The notes beneath the pieces are model-generated. The model saw only the letters and a list, made by a program, of their open reading frames with translations, was not told the origin of the DNA and made no database searches. This document shows positions 47,343 to 57,884 of a stretch of DNA of 64,000 nucleotides, one piece after another. The position numbers were made by a program, and so were the translations under genes. Numbering within the stretch: position 1 is the stretch's first letter; the number at the start of each line of letters is the position of its first letter. This DNA comes from Lepus europaeus (lineage: Eukaryota > Chordata > Mammalia > Lagomorpha > Leporidae): assembly GCF_033115175.1 (NCBI RefSeq), contig NC_084829.1, forward strand, positions 131,598,996 through 131,662,995, given 5' to 3'.

Positions 47343-47482
47343 AAAAATATCCAGAATATATAAAGAAATCAGGAAATTCCACAACAATAAAACAAACAAC
47401 CTACTTATAGATGGGCCAAAGACTTACACAGGCATTTTTCAAAAGAGGAAATCCAAATGGCCAACAGATATATTAAGAAGAT
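47343..47482 (+). pseudogene. Outer L1 ORF2, continuation after the inner L1
   Basis: ATATCCAGAATATATAAAGA to GGCCAACAGATATATTAAGA matches ORF2 directly downstream of the 'KGLITRI' stretch that ends the left part at 43870. This proves that the L1 at 43883-47342 is an insertion. The outer L1 stops at the antisense CSINE beginning at 47483. Confidence 0.85.
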
Positions 47483-47819
47483 ATTTTATTTTCGGATTTA
47501 TTTAAAAGGCACAGCATGCATGCGAGAGAGAGAGAGAGAAAGAAAGAGAGAGGTTGATCTTCGGTCCATTGGTCCCTCCTCCAGTTACTGCCAATAGCTG
47601 GGACTAGGCCAGGTCAAAGCCAGCAACCAGAAATTCCATCTGGGTCTCCTATGTGTGTGTCATGGACCCAAGTAGTTTGGACACCATCATCTGTCTTTCC
47701 AGGCACATTATCAGAAAATTGGATTTTTTTGCAGAGTAACCAGGACTCAAGTTGGTCCTCTGGTTTGAGATTCTGGCATTACAAGTGGCAGCATAGCCCA
47801 CTGCCGCTTATCAGTACCT
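47483..47819 (-). repeat. CSINE (old)
   Basis: Antisense C-repeat with TTTATTTTCGGATTTATTTA, a GAGAGAGAGAGAGAAAGAAA tract, GGTCCATTGGTCCCTCC and a worn head ending near CATAGCCCACTGCCG. It marks the right limit of the recognisable outer L1. Confidence 0.82.
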
Positions 47820-48434
47820 CAAATGTTTTCATAGCTGAATTCAACAATCTTCCTCTTCTACTTTGGAACCATGTATGTTCATACTGTCATCTACCCTTCC
47901 TTGAGTTATGTTTTCTGAACGTGATAAAAAAAAAAAAAGAACATTGTCTTAGGCAAGTCTAAGAACAGTAACTCTCTTAATCACCGTGGTAGAGAATCAG
48001 CATATTGAGTGTAAAATAAAAATAAGCTGAAGTCAAGAGAGCATTTTGTTCCAAAAGAATTGAATCCCTAGACTGCACACTTTAGAATCTAAATGATTCA
48101 CTAAACACCAGTATTTACTTTGTGAACCAATAAATCACAAACACTTTTATATTTTAAATCTTGGGTATGATAATGTGCAAGTAATTTGTAAATGACTCCA
48201 AATTGATTTATAGTACCTCTTACCTTCTGGTTGGCCTTTCCCAAGTTCCAAGTTCACTTTCTGCTCTTTTAACTTTCTTTCACATCATAGCATGAAAATA
48301 TAAGATCAAGGGGAGAGGACGAAGACTAAGGTTCTGTTCTGTGGAAATTCTATCACAATTTCATTGTTTAAGAAAGCAGCATATTTATACACGAAATTTG
48401 TCCATGTTTTATTATTTTGTGCTACTTGCATCAC
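47820..48434. other. Single-copy sequence, nothing recognised
   Basis: Contains an A-run at 47927. No supported feature. Confidence 0.35.
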
Positions 48435-48762
48435 ATTATTTATGTGAGAGGTAGACAAAAAGGGAGAGAAGGAGACAGGGAGGGAAGGAGAAAAGGAGGA
48501 TGAGAAGGAAATCTCTCTCATTGCTAATCTACTTCCCAAATGCCTGCAACAGCCAAGGAGGATGGGGCCAAGCTGGGAATTGGGAACACAATCCAGGGCT
48601 TTTTTGTGGGTAGCAGGAACCCAGTGACTTGAGTCATCACCGCTGTTTCTCAGGGTCTGCATTAGCACAAAGCTGGAGTTAGGAACCAGAGCCAAAGGCA
48701 AACCCATGTACTCTGATGGTGAGATGCAGCCATTTCAACCTCTGAGCCCAATGTCCAATTCC
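48435..48762 (-). repeat. CSINE (old)
   Basis: Antisense C-repeat: TTATTTATGTGAGAGGTAGA, a long GGAGAGAAGGAGACAGGGAG purine tract, ATTGCTAATCTACTTCCCAA, TCTGCATTAGCACAAAGCTG and head CCCAATGTCCAATTCC. The 133-residue minus-strand ORF is a SINE translation. Confidence 0.82.
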
Positions 48763-48802
48763 TCAATATATCAGATTTAGTATAACAAATGTTCTGGTTA
48801 TC

Positions 48803-49137
48803 TTTATAAAAAAGATTTATTTGTTTATTTGAAAGTCAGAGTTACACAGAGAGAGGAGAGAGAGAGAAAGAGAGAAAGGTCTTCCATCCGCTGGTTCACC
48901 CCCCAGTTGGCTGCAATGGCCAGAGTTGCACCAATACAAAACCAGGAGCCAGGAGCTTCCTCCAGGTCTTCCACAAGGGTGCAGGAGTCCAAAACTTTGG
49001 GCCATCTTCTGCTGTTTTCCCAGGCCATAGCAGAGAGCTGGATGGGGAGTGGAGCAGCCAGGACTCAAACCAGCATCCAAAAGGAATGCCGGCACTGCAG
49101 TCGGTGGCCTTACCCGTGACACAACAGCACCAACCCC
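48803..49137 (-). repeat. CSINE with target-site duplication
   Basis: AAAGATTTATTTGTTTATTT, a GA tract, CATCCGCTGGTTCACCCCCC, TTCCCAGGCCATAGCAGAGA and the head CACAACAGCACCAACCCC. The duplication TCTGGTTATC lies at 48793-48802 and 49138-49147. Confidence 0.9.
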
Positions 49138-49147
49138 TCTGGTTATC

Positions 49148-49489
49148 GTTTTTAAAGATTTTTTTTATTTATTTGAAAGTAAGAGTTATATATAGAGAGA
49201 GAGGGAGAGAAAGAGAAAGGGAGATTTTCCATGCAGCAGAATGGTTCACTCCCTAAATGACTGCAGTGGCAAGGGTTGGACCAGACTGAAGCCAGGAGCC
49301 AGGAGCTTCTTCCAGGTCTCCCACATAGGTGCAGGAGCCCAAGGTTGCAGGCCATATTCTGCTGCTTTCCAGGTGCAACAGCAGAGAGCTGGGTTGGAAG
49401 TGAAGCAACTGGGTTTTGAACCAGTGCCCACATAGGATGCAAGTATAGCAGACAGTGGCTTTACTGGTTATGCCACAGCACTAGCCCCC
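49148..49489 (-). repeat. CSINE inserted next to the previous one
   Basis: Starts directly after the right duplication of its neighbour: AAAGATTTTTTTTATTTATT, a GAGAGAGAGGGAGAGAAAGA tract, AATGGTTCACTCCCTAAATG, and head CCACAGCACTAGCCCCC. Two same-strand CSINEs therefore lie head to tail. Confidence 0.88.
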
Positions 49490-50453
49490 AGATATTCTTT
49501 TCTAAAAGCAATTGAGAATATTTTCATCTTTGATGTTCAGGAATAATTTAAACAATAGGGAGTCATCTATTCTTTGAATATGAGATATAAGGTATTTACC
49601 TATAAAATCATCTGCGTACATTTTTTAAAAGTATGACAGTTTTCTTAAAATTTTTCAGCAATTATAAAGCTGTTTAGGCTTTCTACCTATTCTTGAGTCA
49701 ATTTTAAAAATCATATTTTTAGAAAATCAGACCTTCAACTTCATTAGCAAAATGATAGTCCTTTTGAGTGATAGGCTGGCAGTGCAGTGAATAATTTAAA
49801 GACCTTTAGAGTAGGTCAAGCATAAAGGACAGAAAGGATAAAACAAGTACATTTTAACAGTACTTAGGGTGATAGATCTTGCTCTGACTGCTGTCAAATT
49901 ACTTTAAAGCAATTCAGAGAGTTTCACAGCTTCTAGAGAAAGAAAAATTACTTAGAAGGTTATTTTCTAAATTTAAAATCATGAAATATCTTACTATTCA
50001 TTGTTACTTTTTCTTCCAAGCAGTGCTATGTACTTTACACATCATGGAATGGAATATCTTCCTTCCTGAATCAAAGGCAAGTTCCTGATGGGCAGAGAGA
50101 GGTTATTATGTCACTTGGGAAGCAAGCTAGCCTCCTACAACTTTTATAATTTGGATAGAGAAACTGACATTGCATTAGGAATATAGGGTACTATTCCAGG
50201 CTTCAACAACTACAGGTTAGTATAGAGGAGTCCTTGATTCTAGACTCCTCTGGGATCATAATATCAATCTTGTAGAATTTTAATACAGAGTCAATGAAAC
50301 TTTCTCTGGTATCTCATGCAAATCATATACTGATGCATTTATATGTACAGCTCTAAGCTGTGTGCAATGCTGTGAATTACATCATTGCCATCACCTTGAA
50401 TGACCTGACCCAGGGACACATACCCAACAGTTCTTTTAGAATGAAATTGTTTG
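49490..50453. other. Single-copy sequence, nothing recognised
   Basis: AT-rich, no gene. A diverged L1M fragment in the first 200 bases is possible but not shown. Confidence 0.3.
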
Positions 50454-50945
50454 AGCCAGTCTCTTCTTTTTTTTAAGAAAACATTTGTTTAATAAATATA
50501 AATTTTGAAAGTACAACTTTTGGATTATAGCACCTTTTCCCCCCATAAACACCCTCCCCACCACAAACCATCCCATCTCCTGCTCCATCTCCCATCCTGT
50601 TCTTTATTGAGATTCATTTTTAATTATCTTTATATACAGAAAACCAACTTAGTATATACTAAGTAAAGATTTCAACAGTTTGCACTCACACAGACACACG
50701 AAGTATAAAGTACTGTTTGAAGACTAGTTTTACCATTAATTCTCATAGTACAACTCATTAAGGACAGAGGTTCCACATGGGAAGTAAGTGTACAGTGACT
50801 CCCGCTGTTGATTTAACAACTGACACTCTTATTGATGATGTCAGAGGTCACCTGAGGCTCTTGTCATGAGCTGTCAAGGCTATGGAAGCCTCTTGAGTTC
50901 ACAAACTCTAACCTATTAAACAAGGCCATAATCAAAGTGGAAGTT

Positions 50946-51421
50946 TGCATAATTTTAAAATATTTTCTCCCATTCTGTAGGTTGCTTCTTCACTTTCCTG
51001 ACCTTTTATTTTGCAGTACAGAAACTTCTCAATTGGATGTAATCCCAATTGTTAATTTTGGCTTTGACTGCCTGTACCTCTGGGGTCTTTTCCAAGAAGA
51101 TTTGCCTGTGCCTAAATCTTGCAGGGTTTCTCCAATGTTCTCTAATAATTTGATGGTGTTGGGTCATAGATTTAGATCTTTAATCCATGTTGAGTGGATT
51201 TTTGTGTAAGGTGTAAGGTAGGGGTCTTGCTTCATGCTTCTGCATGTGGAAATCCAGTTTTCCCAGCACGATTTGTTGAATAGACTGTCATTGCTCCAGG
51301 AATTGGTTTTGGATCCTTGATCAAATATAAGTTGGTTTTAGATGTTTGGAAGATTTCTGGTGTTTCTATTCTGTTCCATCCGTCCATCCATCTGTTTCTG
51401 AACCAGTACAATGCTGTTTTT
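50946..51421 (-). pseudogene. L1 ORF2 C-terminal part, left of the inner L1
   Basis: Complement of the coding region between the RT domain and the C-terminus. Recognisable complements of '[18 protein letters not shown]', 'GKDFLEKTP' (here altered) and '[16 protein letters not shown]' type stretches lie between 51070 and 51400. The frame is disrupted. Confidence 0.8.
51407..51421. repeat. Target-site duplication, left copy (inner L1)
   Basis: TACAATGCTGTTTTT, identical to 53795-53809. The T-run makes the exact inner limit ambiguous; TACAATGCTG is the firm part. Confidence 0.85.
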
Positions 51422-51426
51422 TTTTA

Positions 51427-51605
51427 CTGCAATAATTTTATTTCCCTAATTGGAAGAGTCAAGTACTTTTCATCACTAACAAACAAAAAGCCTAAAATAA
51501 AATTAGAAACTTTGTATTAGATTAAATTATATATTTTATATAAAAAAGATTTTATATTATATTATATTATATTTATTATTATATTTTAATACCTATGTTT
51601 TTTAT
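51427..51605 (-). other. 3'-transduced flanking sequence carried by the L1
   Basis: Unique AT-rich sequence between two poly(A) complements. On the minus strand it follows the L1's weak A-rich end and finishes with AGGGAAATAAAATTATTGC then poly(A), a usable polyadenylation signal about 15 bases upstream. It contains an ATATT-rich stretch at 51552-51590. It should match the 3' flank of the source L1. Confidence 0.75.
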
Positions 51606-51889
51606 TTTTTAAACTTTTATTTAGTAAATATAAATTTCCAAAGTACAGTTTATGGATTACAATGGCTTTTTCCCCCTCATAACTTCCTTCCCACCCGCAA
51701 CCCTCCCATCTCCTGCTCCCTCTCCCATTCCATTCACATCAAGATTCGTTTTCAATTCTCTTTATATACAGAAGATCAATTCAGTATATATTGAGTAAAG
51801 ATTTCATCAGTTTTCACCCACACAGAACATAAAGTGTAAAATACTGTTTCAGTACTAGTTATAACATTACTTCACTTTGGACAACATAT

Positions 51890-53134
51890 TTTTTTTTAAC
51901 TTTTATTTAATGAATATAAATTTCCAGTATACAGCTTATGGATTACAATGGCTTCCCCTTCCCATAATTTCCCTCCCACCCGCAACCCTCCCCTCTCCCG
52001 CTCCCTCTCCCTTTCCATTCACATCAAGATTCATTTTCAATTCTATTTATATACAGAAGATCAATTTAGTATAAATACTTCAACAGTTTGCACCCACATA
52101 GAAACACAAAGTGAAGCATACTGTTTGAGTACTAGTTATAGCATTAAATCAAAATGTACAGTACATTAAGGACAGAGATCCCACATCAGGAGCAAGCGCA
52201 CAGTGGCTCCTGTTGTTGACCCAACAAATTGACACTCTAGTTTATGGCGCCAGTAACCACCCTAGGCTGTCGTCATGAGTTGCCAAGGCTATGGAAGCCT
52301 TCCAAGTTTGCCGACTCTGATCATATTTAGACAAGGTCATAAAAGACAGAGTGAGGATAGTAACCAATGATCCTAAGAGTGGCCTTAACCAGGTCTGAAC
52401 AATTATACAGCATTAAGTGGGGAAGAGGACCATCAGTACACACAGGTTGGGAGTAGAGCCATTGGTGGTAGAGTAGAGGTTATGATTACAAAGGAATGAG
52501 GCCCAAGTGCACTAGACAGGGTCTAGAACAAAGGACAGAGTCATTATTAGAGGAGCTAAGAAAGGTGCTGTCTAAGCTACAATTAAGTTTTCTGATTGAG
52601 AGGCAAATAGAACCTGATAGAAGGGGCTTGATAATAATCTGGTGGGCTTTAGGCCTTGTAAGTTAAGAGGCCCAGACCTATCTATCTCTTCACATGGGGT
52701 ATATCCTAAGGGAAGTGTGAACCTCCTAGGGGAAGGCACTCTGTTGACTTTCATTACTTGGCTGGGCTGGGAGGAGAGCTGGCCAGGTAAAGGCAGGGGG
52801 CATCTCTAACAAGAAATTTACAGTTCTGCCTGCAATGTTGCTGACCCTACTTGGCTGTCCCCTCAACTGCAGTGGTCACTTTGGAAGTTGGGCTGAGTGA
52901 AGGGCTTTTCAGCTTGGAGCCAATAAGATCTGTGGCTCTGACCTGGGCATCCTTCGATTCCAGGGCAGGTCCATTTCCAGTGATCCAACTCTTGGCAGAG
53001 CTGCCAGGGCTCTTCGCAAGCTGACTTCTGCTGAAGCCCAGGCTTACCACATTGAAAGCCACTGCAGTGGACTGGCCTGTTGGGTCTCCTTGAGGGCAGA
53101 TCACTGTACAGATCAGCCATTAATAGGCCTCCCA
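51890..53134 (-). repeat. Young L1 long-form 3' UTR nested in the L1 above
   Basis: The end from 51890 to 52343 is typical L1 3' UTR (TTTAATGAATATAAATTTCC, C-rich block, GTTTATGGCGCCAGTAACCA). From 52344 to 53134 it continues, on the minus strand, with an upstream block not found in the other copies here (CTGTGTGTACTGATGGTCC-type and TGACTCTGTCCTTTGTTCTA sequences). I recall this block as part of the 3' UTR of young rabbit L1s, so I treat it as one insertion. Minus-strand ORFs of 85-98 residues (52847-53159) lie in this block. Confidence 0.7.
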
Positions 53135-53396
53135 GATCCCACATGAGAAGTAAGTACACAGTGACTCCTGTTGTTGACTTAAGAATTTGACACTCTTGTT
53201 TATGGCATCAGTAATCTCCCTAGGCTCTAGTCATGAGTTGCTAAGGCTCTGGAAGCCTTTTGAGTTCACTGGCTTCAATCTTATTTAGTCAAAGTGGAAG
53301 TTCTCTCCTCCCTTCAGAGAAAGGTACCTCCTTCTTTGAAGGCCCCGATCTTTCCACTGGGATCTCACTCGCAGAGATCTTTCATTTAGGTGTTTT

Positions 53397-53444
53397 GTTG
53401 TTGTTGTTGTTGTTGTTTTTTTTTTTTTTTTTTTTTTTTTTTTT
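53397..53444 (+). repeat. (GTT)n and T30 run inside L1 3' UTR
   Basis: Seven GTT units followed by about 30 T. Other L1 copies have a 10-13 base T-run here, so it is an expansion of the internal A-run of the 3' UTR. Confidence 0.9.
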
Positions 53445-53631
53445 CCAGAGTGTCTTGGCTTTCCATGCCTAAAATACTCTCATGGGCTCTTCAGCCAGAT
53501 CTTAATGCCTTAAGGGCTGATTATGAGGCCAGAGTGTTGTTTAGGACATCTGCCATTCTATGAGTCTGCTGTGTATCCTGCTTCCTATGTTGGATCGTTC
53601 TCTCCCTTTTTTATTCTATCAGTTAGAGTTA

Positions 53632-53794
53632 GAAATGTGCTAGGGGATTGCAGTACAATCCCATCAAGGTTGCATGTACCAATGTCATCTCACTAGTCTA
53701 AGTGATCAATTTCAGTTCACAATTGATCATACTGATAGGTCTAAGAGTCGAAGGGGTCACATAAACAAGACTAGTGTCTGCTAATACTAACTAA
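53632..53794 (+). repeat. Inverted 5' segment of the inner L1 (twin-priming type)
   Basis: GAAATGTGCTAGGGGATTGC to CTAATACTAACTAA is L1 3' UTR in plus orientation, opposite to the rest of its L1. In element coordinates it directly adjoins the non-inverted part, and the right target-site duplication follows at once. Confidence 0.85.
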
Positions 53795-53809
53795 TACAAT
53801 GCTGTTTTT
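53795..53809. repeat. Target-site duplication, right copy (inner L1)
   Basis: TACAATGCTGTTTTT, the partner of 51407-51421. The host ORF2 continues from here. Confidence 0.85.
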
Positions 53810-56450
53810 ATTAGACTGCCTGGTAGTATGTCTTGAAATCAGGTATTGTGATACCTCTGGCTCTGTTTTTGTTGTACAAGACGGATTTAACTATTCGAGG
53901 TCTCCTGTGCCTCCATATGAATTTCAGCATCATTTTTTCCAGATCTGAGAAGAATGGCTTTGGTATTGTGATTGGTATTGCACAGAATCTGTAAATTGCT
54001 TTTGGGAGAATGGACATTTTGATGATATTGATTCTTCCAATCCATGAGCATGGAAGATTTTTCCAATTTTTGTATCTTCTTCTATTTCTTTCTTTAAAGT
54101 TTTTTAATTCTCATCGTAAGATCTTTGACATCCTTGGTTAAGTTTATTCCAATGTATTTGATTATTTTGTTGCTATTGCGAATGAGATTGATCATAGAAG
54201 CTCTTTCTCAGCTGTGGCAATTTTTGTGTATACAAAAGTTGTTGATTTTTGTGTATTGATTTTATATCCTGCTACTTTACCAAATCTTCTATGAGTTCCA
54301 ATAGTCTCTTAGGAGAGTTCTTTGGATCCCCTAAATAAAGAATCATATCATCTGCAAAGAGGGATGGTTTGACTTCATCCTTCCCAATGTGTATCCCTTT
54401 AATTTCTTTTTCTTGCCTAATGGCTCTGGCTAAAACTTCCAAGTCTATATTTAATAGCAATGCTGAGAGTGGGCATCCCCGTCTGGTATCAGATCTCAGT
54501 GGAAATGCTTCCAAGTTTTCCCCATTCAATACAATGCTGGCCATTGGTTTTTCATAAATTACCTTGATTTTGATGAGGAATGATCTTTCTATACTCAATT
54601 TTCTTAGAGTTTTCATCATGAAATGGTGTTGTATTTTATCAAGTGCTTTTTCTGCGTCTATTGAGATAATCATATGGTTTTTCTTCTGCAGTTTGTTAAT
54701 GTGGTGTATCACATTGATTGATTTGCAATATTGACCCATCCCTGCATACCGGGGATAAATCCCCCTTGGTCTCGGTGGATGATCTTTCTGATGTGTTGTT
54801 GCATTCTATTGGCCAGAATTTATTGTCAATTTTTGCATCTATGTTCATCAGGGAAATTGGTATGTAATTCTCTTTCAATGCTGCATCTTTTTCAAGTTTA
54901 GGAATAAAGGTGATGCTGGCTTCATAGAAAGAATTTGGGAGGATTCCCTCTCTTTCAATTGTTTTGAATAACTTGAGAATTAGGATTAGTTCTTTAAATG
55001 TCTGGTAGAATTCAGCAGTGAATCCATCTGGTCCATGGCTTTTCTTTGTTGGGAGGACCTTTATTACTGATTCAATCCCTGACTCAGTTGTGGGTCTGTT
55101 TAGGTGTTCTATGTCTCCATAGTTCATAGGTATATGTTATATGTGTATAGGAATCTATCTATTTCTGATAGATTTTCCAATTTGTTGGCAGACAACTCTT
55201 TGTAGTAATTTCTGATGACTCTATTTATTTCCGTGGTGTCTGTTGTTACATTCCCTTTTTCATCTCTGATTTTATTGATTTGCATCCTCTACTTTTTTTT
55301 TGGGCAATGGTGTGTCAATTTTGTTTACTTTTTCAAAAAACCATCTCTTCATTTTGCTGATCTTTTGTAATGTGTTTGTGGGTTCAATTCTGTTGATTAC
55401 TTCTCTAATTTTAATTATTTCTCTTCTATTAGTTTTGGGTCTAGTTTGCTGAAGTTTTTCTAGATCCTTGAGATGCATTGATAGCTCATTTATTTGGTGC
55501 CTTTCCAATTTCTTGAGTAGGCATCTATTGCTATAAACTTTATTGTTAACACTACTATTGCTCTATCTCATGTGTTTTGATATGTTGTGTTGTTATCTAT
55601 ATTTGCTTCCATAAAGTTTTTGATTTCTCTTTTGATTTCTTCTATGACCCTGTGTTCATTCAGGAGCATGTTGTTCAATCTCCATGTGTTTGTGCATGCT
55701 CTAGGCATTCCTGAGTTGCTAATTTCCAGATTTATTCCACTTTGGTCTGAGAAGATGCATGGTATGAATTCGATTCTTTTGAATTTGCTGAGACTTGCTT
55801 TATGGCCTGGTATGTGGTCAATCCTAGAGTAAGTTCCATGCACTGCTGAGAAGAATGTGTATTCTTTAAGTATAGGATGAAAAGTTCTGTAGATATCTCT
55901 TAGATCCATTTGGGCTATAGTATCAATTAAATCTGCTGTTTCCTTGTTGGTCTTCTGTCCAGTTGATCTACTTCTGAAAGTGGAGTATTGAAATCCCCAA
56001 TGCTACTATAGTGGAGTCTAAGTCTCCCTTTAAGTCCCTTAACATAGCTCTTAAATAGCCTTGTGCCCTGTAATTAGGTGCATATACATTTATAATAGTT
56101 ACATCTTCCTATTGAATTGATCCCTTAATCATTATATATTGCCCCTCTTTGTCTCTTTTAAAAGTTTTAGTGTTAAAGTTTATTTTGTCTGATATTAAGA
56201 CAGCTATGCCAGCTCTTTTTTGGTTTCTATGCCAGCTCTTTTTTGGTTTCTGTTGGCATGGAATATCTTTTTCCAACCTTTCATTTTCAGTCTGCATGCA
56301 TCTTTGTTGGAAAGATGTGTTTCTTGTAAGCATCAAATAGATGGGTTTTGTTTTTTAATCCATTCAGCTAGTCTGTGCCTTTTAACTGGAGAGTAGAGGC
56401 CATTTACATTCAATGTGACTATTGATAAGTAGTGACTTTGCCCTGCCATT
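53810..56450 (-). pseudogene. L1 ORF2: RT and endonuclease, degenerate
   Basis: Read from right to left: endonuclease with 'DIYRTFHPILKEY', 'YSRIDHIPGHK' and FSDQSGINLEI (55568-55909), where the usual SDH catalytic histidine position reads Gln; the linker with 'MERHQINELSMHLKDLEKLQQ' (55272-55508); RT with '[19 protein letters not shown]' and the catalytic [10 protein letters not shown] near 54355-54340; then the '[16 protein letters not shown]' and '[18 protein letters not shown]' region at 53811-54017. Long open pieces (113-155 residues) remain between a few frameshifts, so it is less decayed than the L1 at 40 kb. Confidence 0.88.
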
Positions 56451-56517
56451 TTCCCAAAGATATTTCTAATATATGCTTTGATCTTCCTGTGATCTTTTAC
56501 TGGTAGGTTTTCTTCCT

Positions 56518-56772
56518 TTACTTTCTTTCATATGTATTGCTGTGTTTCTGTGTTTCTGTATGTAACACATCTTTAAGCATCTTTTGCAGGGTTGGACGAG
56601 TGGTGACAAATTCTTTCAATTCCTGTTTGCTATTAAAGGCCTTTATTTCACCTTCATCCATAAATGAGGGCTTTGCGGGATATAATATTCTTAGTACTTG
56701 GGCTATATCTTGCCATTCCTTGTTGTCTTCCTTATTCTTGTTTCTTGGATTGTTGCATTTGTTGTTTGGCAT
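56518..56772 (-). pseudogene. L1 ORF1, internally deleted but open (84 codons)
   Basis: The first about 18 residues (MPNNKCNNPRNKNKEDNK) are joined in frame to the C-terminal part ('EWQDIAQVLRILYPAKPSF', then 'LKEFVTTRPTLQKMLKDVL'). The coiled coil and most of the RRM are missing. The frame is open to its end. Whether the deletion arose before or after insertion cannot be told here. Confidence 0.82.
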
Positions 56773-56775
56773 TTG

Positions 56776-56970
56776 TGGAGATACTCCTTTTTTTCTTTTT
56801 CTTTTGTTTTTTCTGTGGTGGCAGCTTTTTTCTTTGTACTATGACTCTGTAGATAAGCAGACTGCTTTCAGTGAATCTCTAGAGGCTTGCAGTGGGTGTG
56901 GACTAAGAGCTCTGTTCAGTTCTTCAGGGTTAAGGGCATGCCTAAGGTGATACAATCAGGTTTGGCATGA

Positions 56971-57017
<47 letters not shown>

Positions 57018-57884
57018 TTCCCTCTCTCTCTTTAATCAGAAGGGAAGCTATTTTGCTAAGCTGAGCTCTTCTCCTTGATGGTAATCAGTGTCTGAACGCT
57101 AGCTCCAGTGGGTGTAATATTTGTCTGCTCTGTCCCAAGGACCACACAAAGGATCTGTGCAGTCCTCAGTATGAGTTCAGATTCCCCTCAGTGTCTCTCA
57201 CTGGGTAACCAGGGCCACCTGAGCTTGTGGCGTCTCCCACCGAGACTACTCAAAGTCTCAGCCACACCATGAGTTCTCCCACACACTCTTGGTTTTTTTT
57301 TTTTTTTTTTCACAGTTTTGGTTCAGAAGCTTCACACAGTTACAAGTTCCAAGCCGCCTGTTTTCTTTCTCCACCAGTGTCAGATTTCGCCACTCAGCTG
57401 ATTGCTGGGCACAGCCCCAAACTGGCACAGCTGTTACATATGTCCAAAATGGCGCCCACTCTATCAGCTCATATGCCTTTGTAAGATGAGTGGAGAGAGA
57501 TTGAATCATGTCCGTACCGGCCCTTTTATTTTTTCTCTCCTCTAGTTAGGCAGTGCACTTTCCCCCACAGGGCTTCAAGCCTTGTTCCCTCTAGGCTCTT
57601 CCTGCTGCTTTTCCACCAGTGTCTTGGGCTACTGCAGTTTCACCTCACCTCTCTTTTCAGCACTGGTGCGGAGGTTCTCAGCAGCTGGAGTCCTGAGTTG
57701 TGGGCGCCCACACCCTCCACATAGGTCCACCGTGTCCCTCTAATTATGGAAGAGTTTCCTCTGCTGTTTTTTCCCTAACTCTTCCCTGAGACTACACCTT
57801 CTCCACTTTTATTAAACTGTCTTTTCCTGGACTAGATCAGTAAGCTCCCTCCCTATTCTGCCATCTTGGTACTGCCGAGACCCA
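56776..57884 (-). promoter_or_regulatory. L1 5' UTR (internal promoter region)
   Basis: About 1.1 kb upstream of the ORF1 start up to the element's 5' end, GC-richer than the surroundings. L1 5' UTRs act as internal RNA polymerase II promoters in general; activity of this copy is not shown. It contains a (CT)n tract (56970-57031), a T-run (57293-57311), and ends with the start-like sequence complementary to CCATCTTGGTACTGCCGAG. Confidence 0.75.
56967..57034 (+). repeat. (CT)n microsatellite in the L1 5' UTR
   Basis: An almost pure CT run of about 60 bases. Confidence 0.9.

Larger units (their letters stand above)
51422..53794 (-). mobile_element. L1 insertion with 3' transduction and 5' inversion
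   Basis: An L1 inserted in the ORF2 of the surrounding L1. From its 3' end: a poly(T) at the left border; about 180 bases of non-L1 sequence (51427-51605) with AATAAA placed just before the poly(A) on the minus strand; then the L1's own poly(A) and 3' UTR (51606-51889); a third L1 (51890-53134); the rest of the 3' UTR (53135-53631); and an inverted 3' UTR segment (53632-53794) at the 5' border. TACAATGCTG target-site duplications enclose the whole. No coding region is present. Confidence 0.82.
50467..57884 (-). mobile_element. L1 with both ends and target-site duplications, interrupted by another L1
   Basis: A minus-strand L1 that reaches the family's 5' start. Poly(A) end at 50467; partial 3' UTR to about 50945; deletion into ORF2 (50946-51406); interruption by a second L1 (51422-53794); ORF2 from 53810 to about 56450; ORF1 remnant (56500-56775); 5' UTR to 57884, ending in the complement of an L1 start (GCAGTACCAAGATGGCAGAA). 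The flanks AGCCAGTCTCTTC (50454-50466) and AGCCATTCTCTTC (57885-57897) match in 12 of 13 bases. Deletions in the 3' UTR and ORF1 make it defective. Confidence 0.88.
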
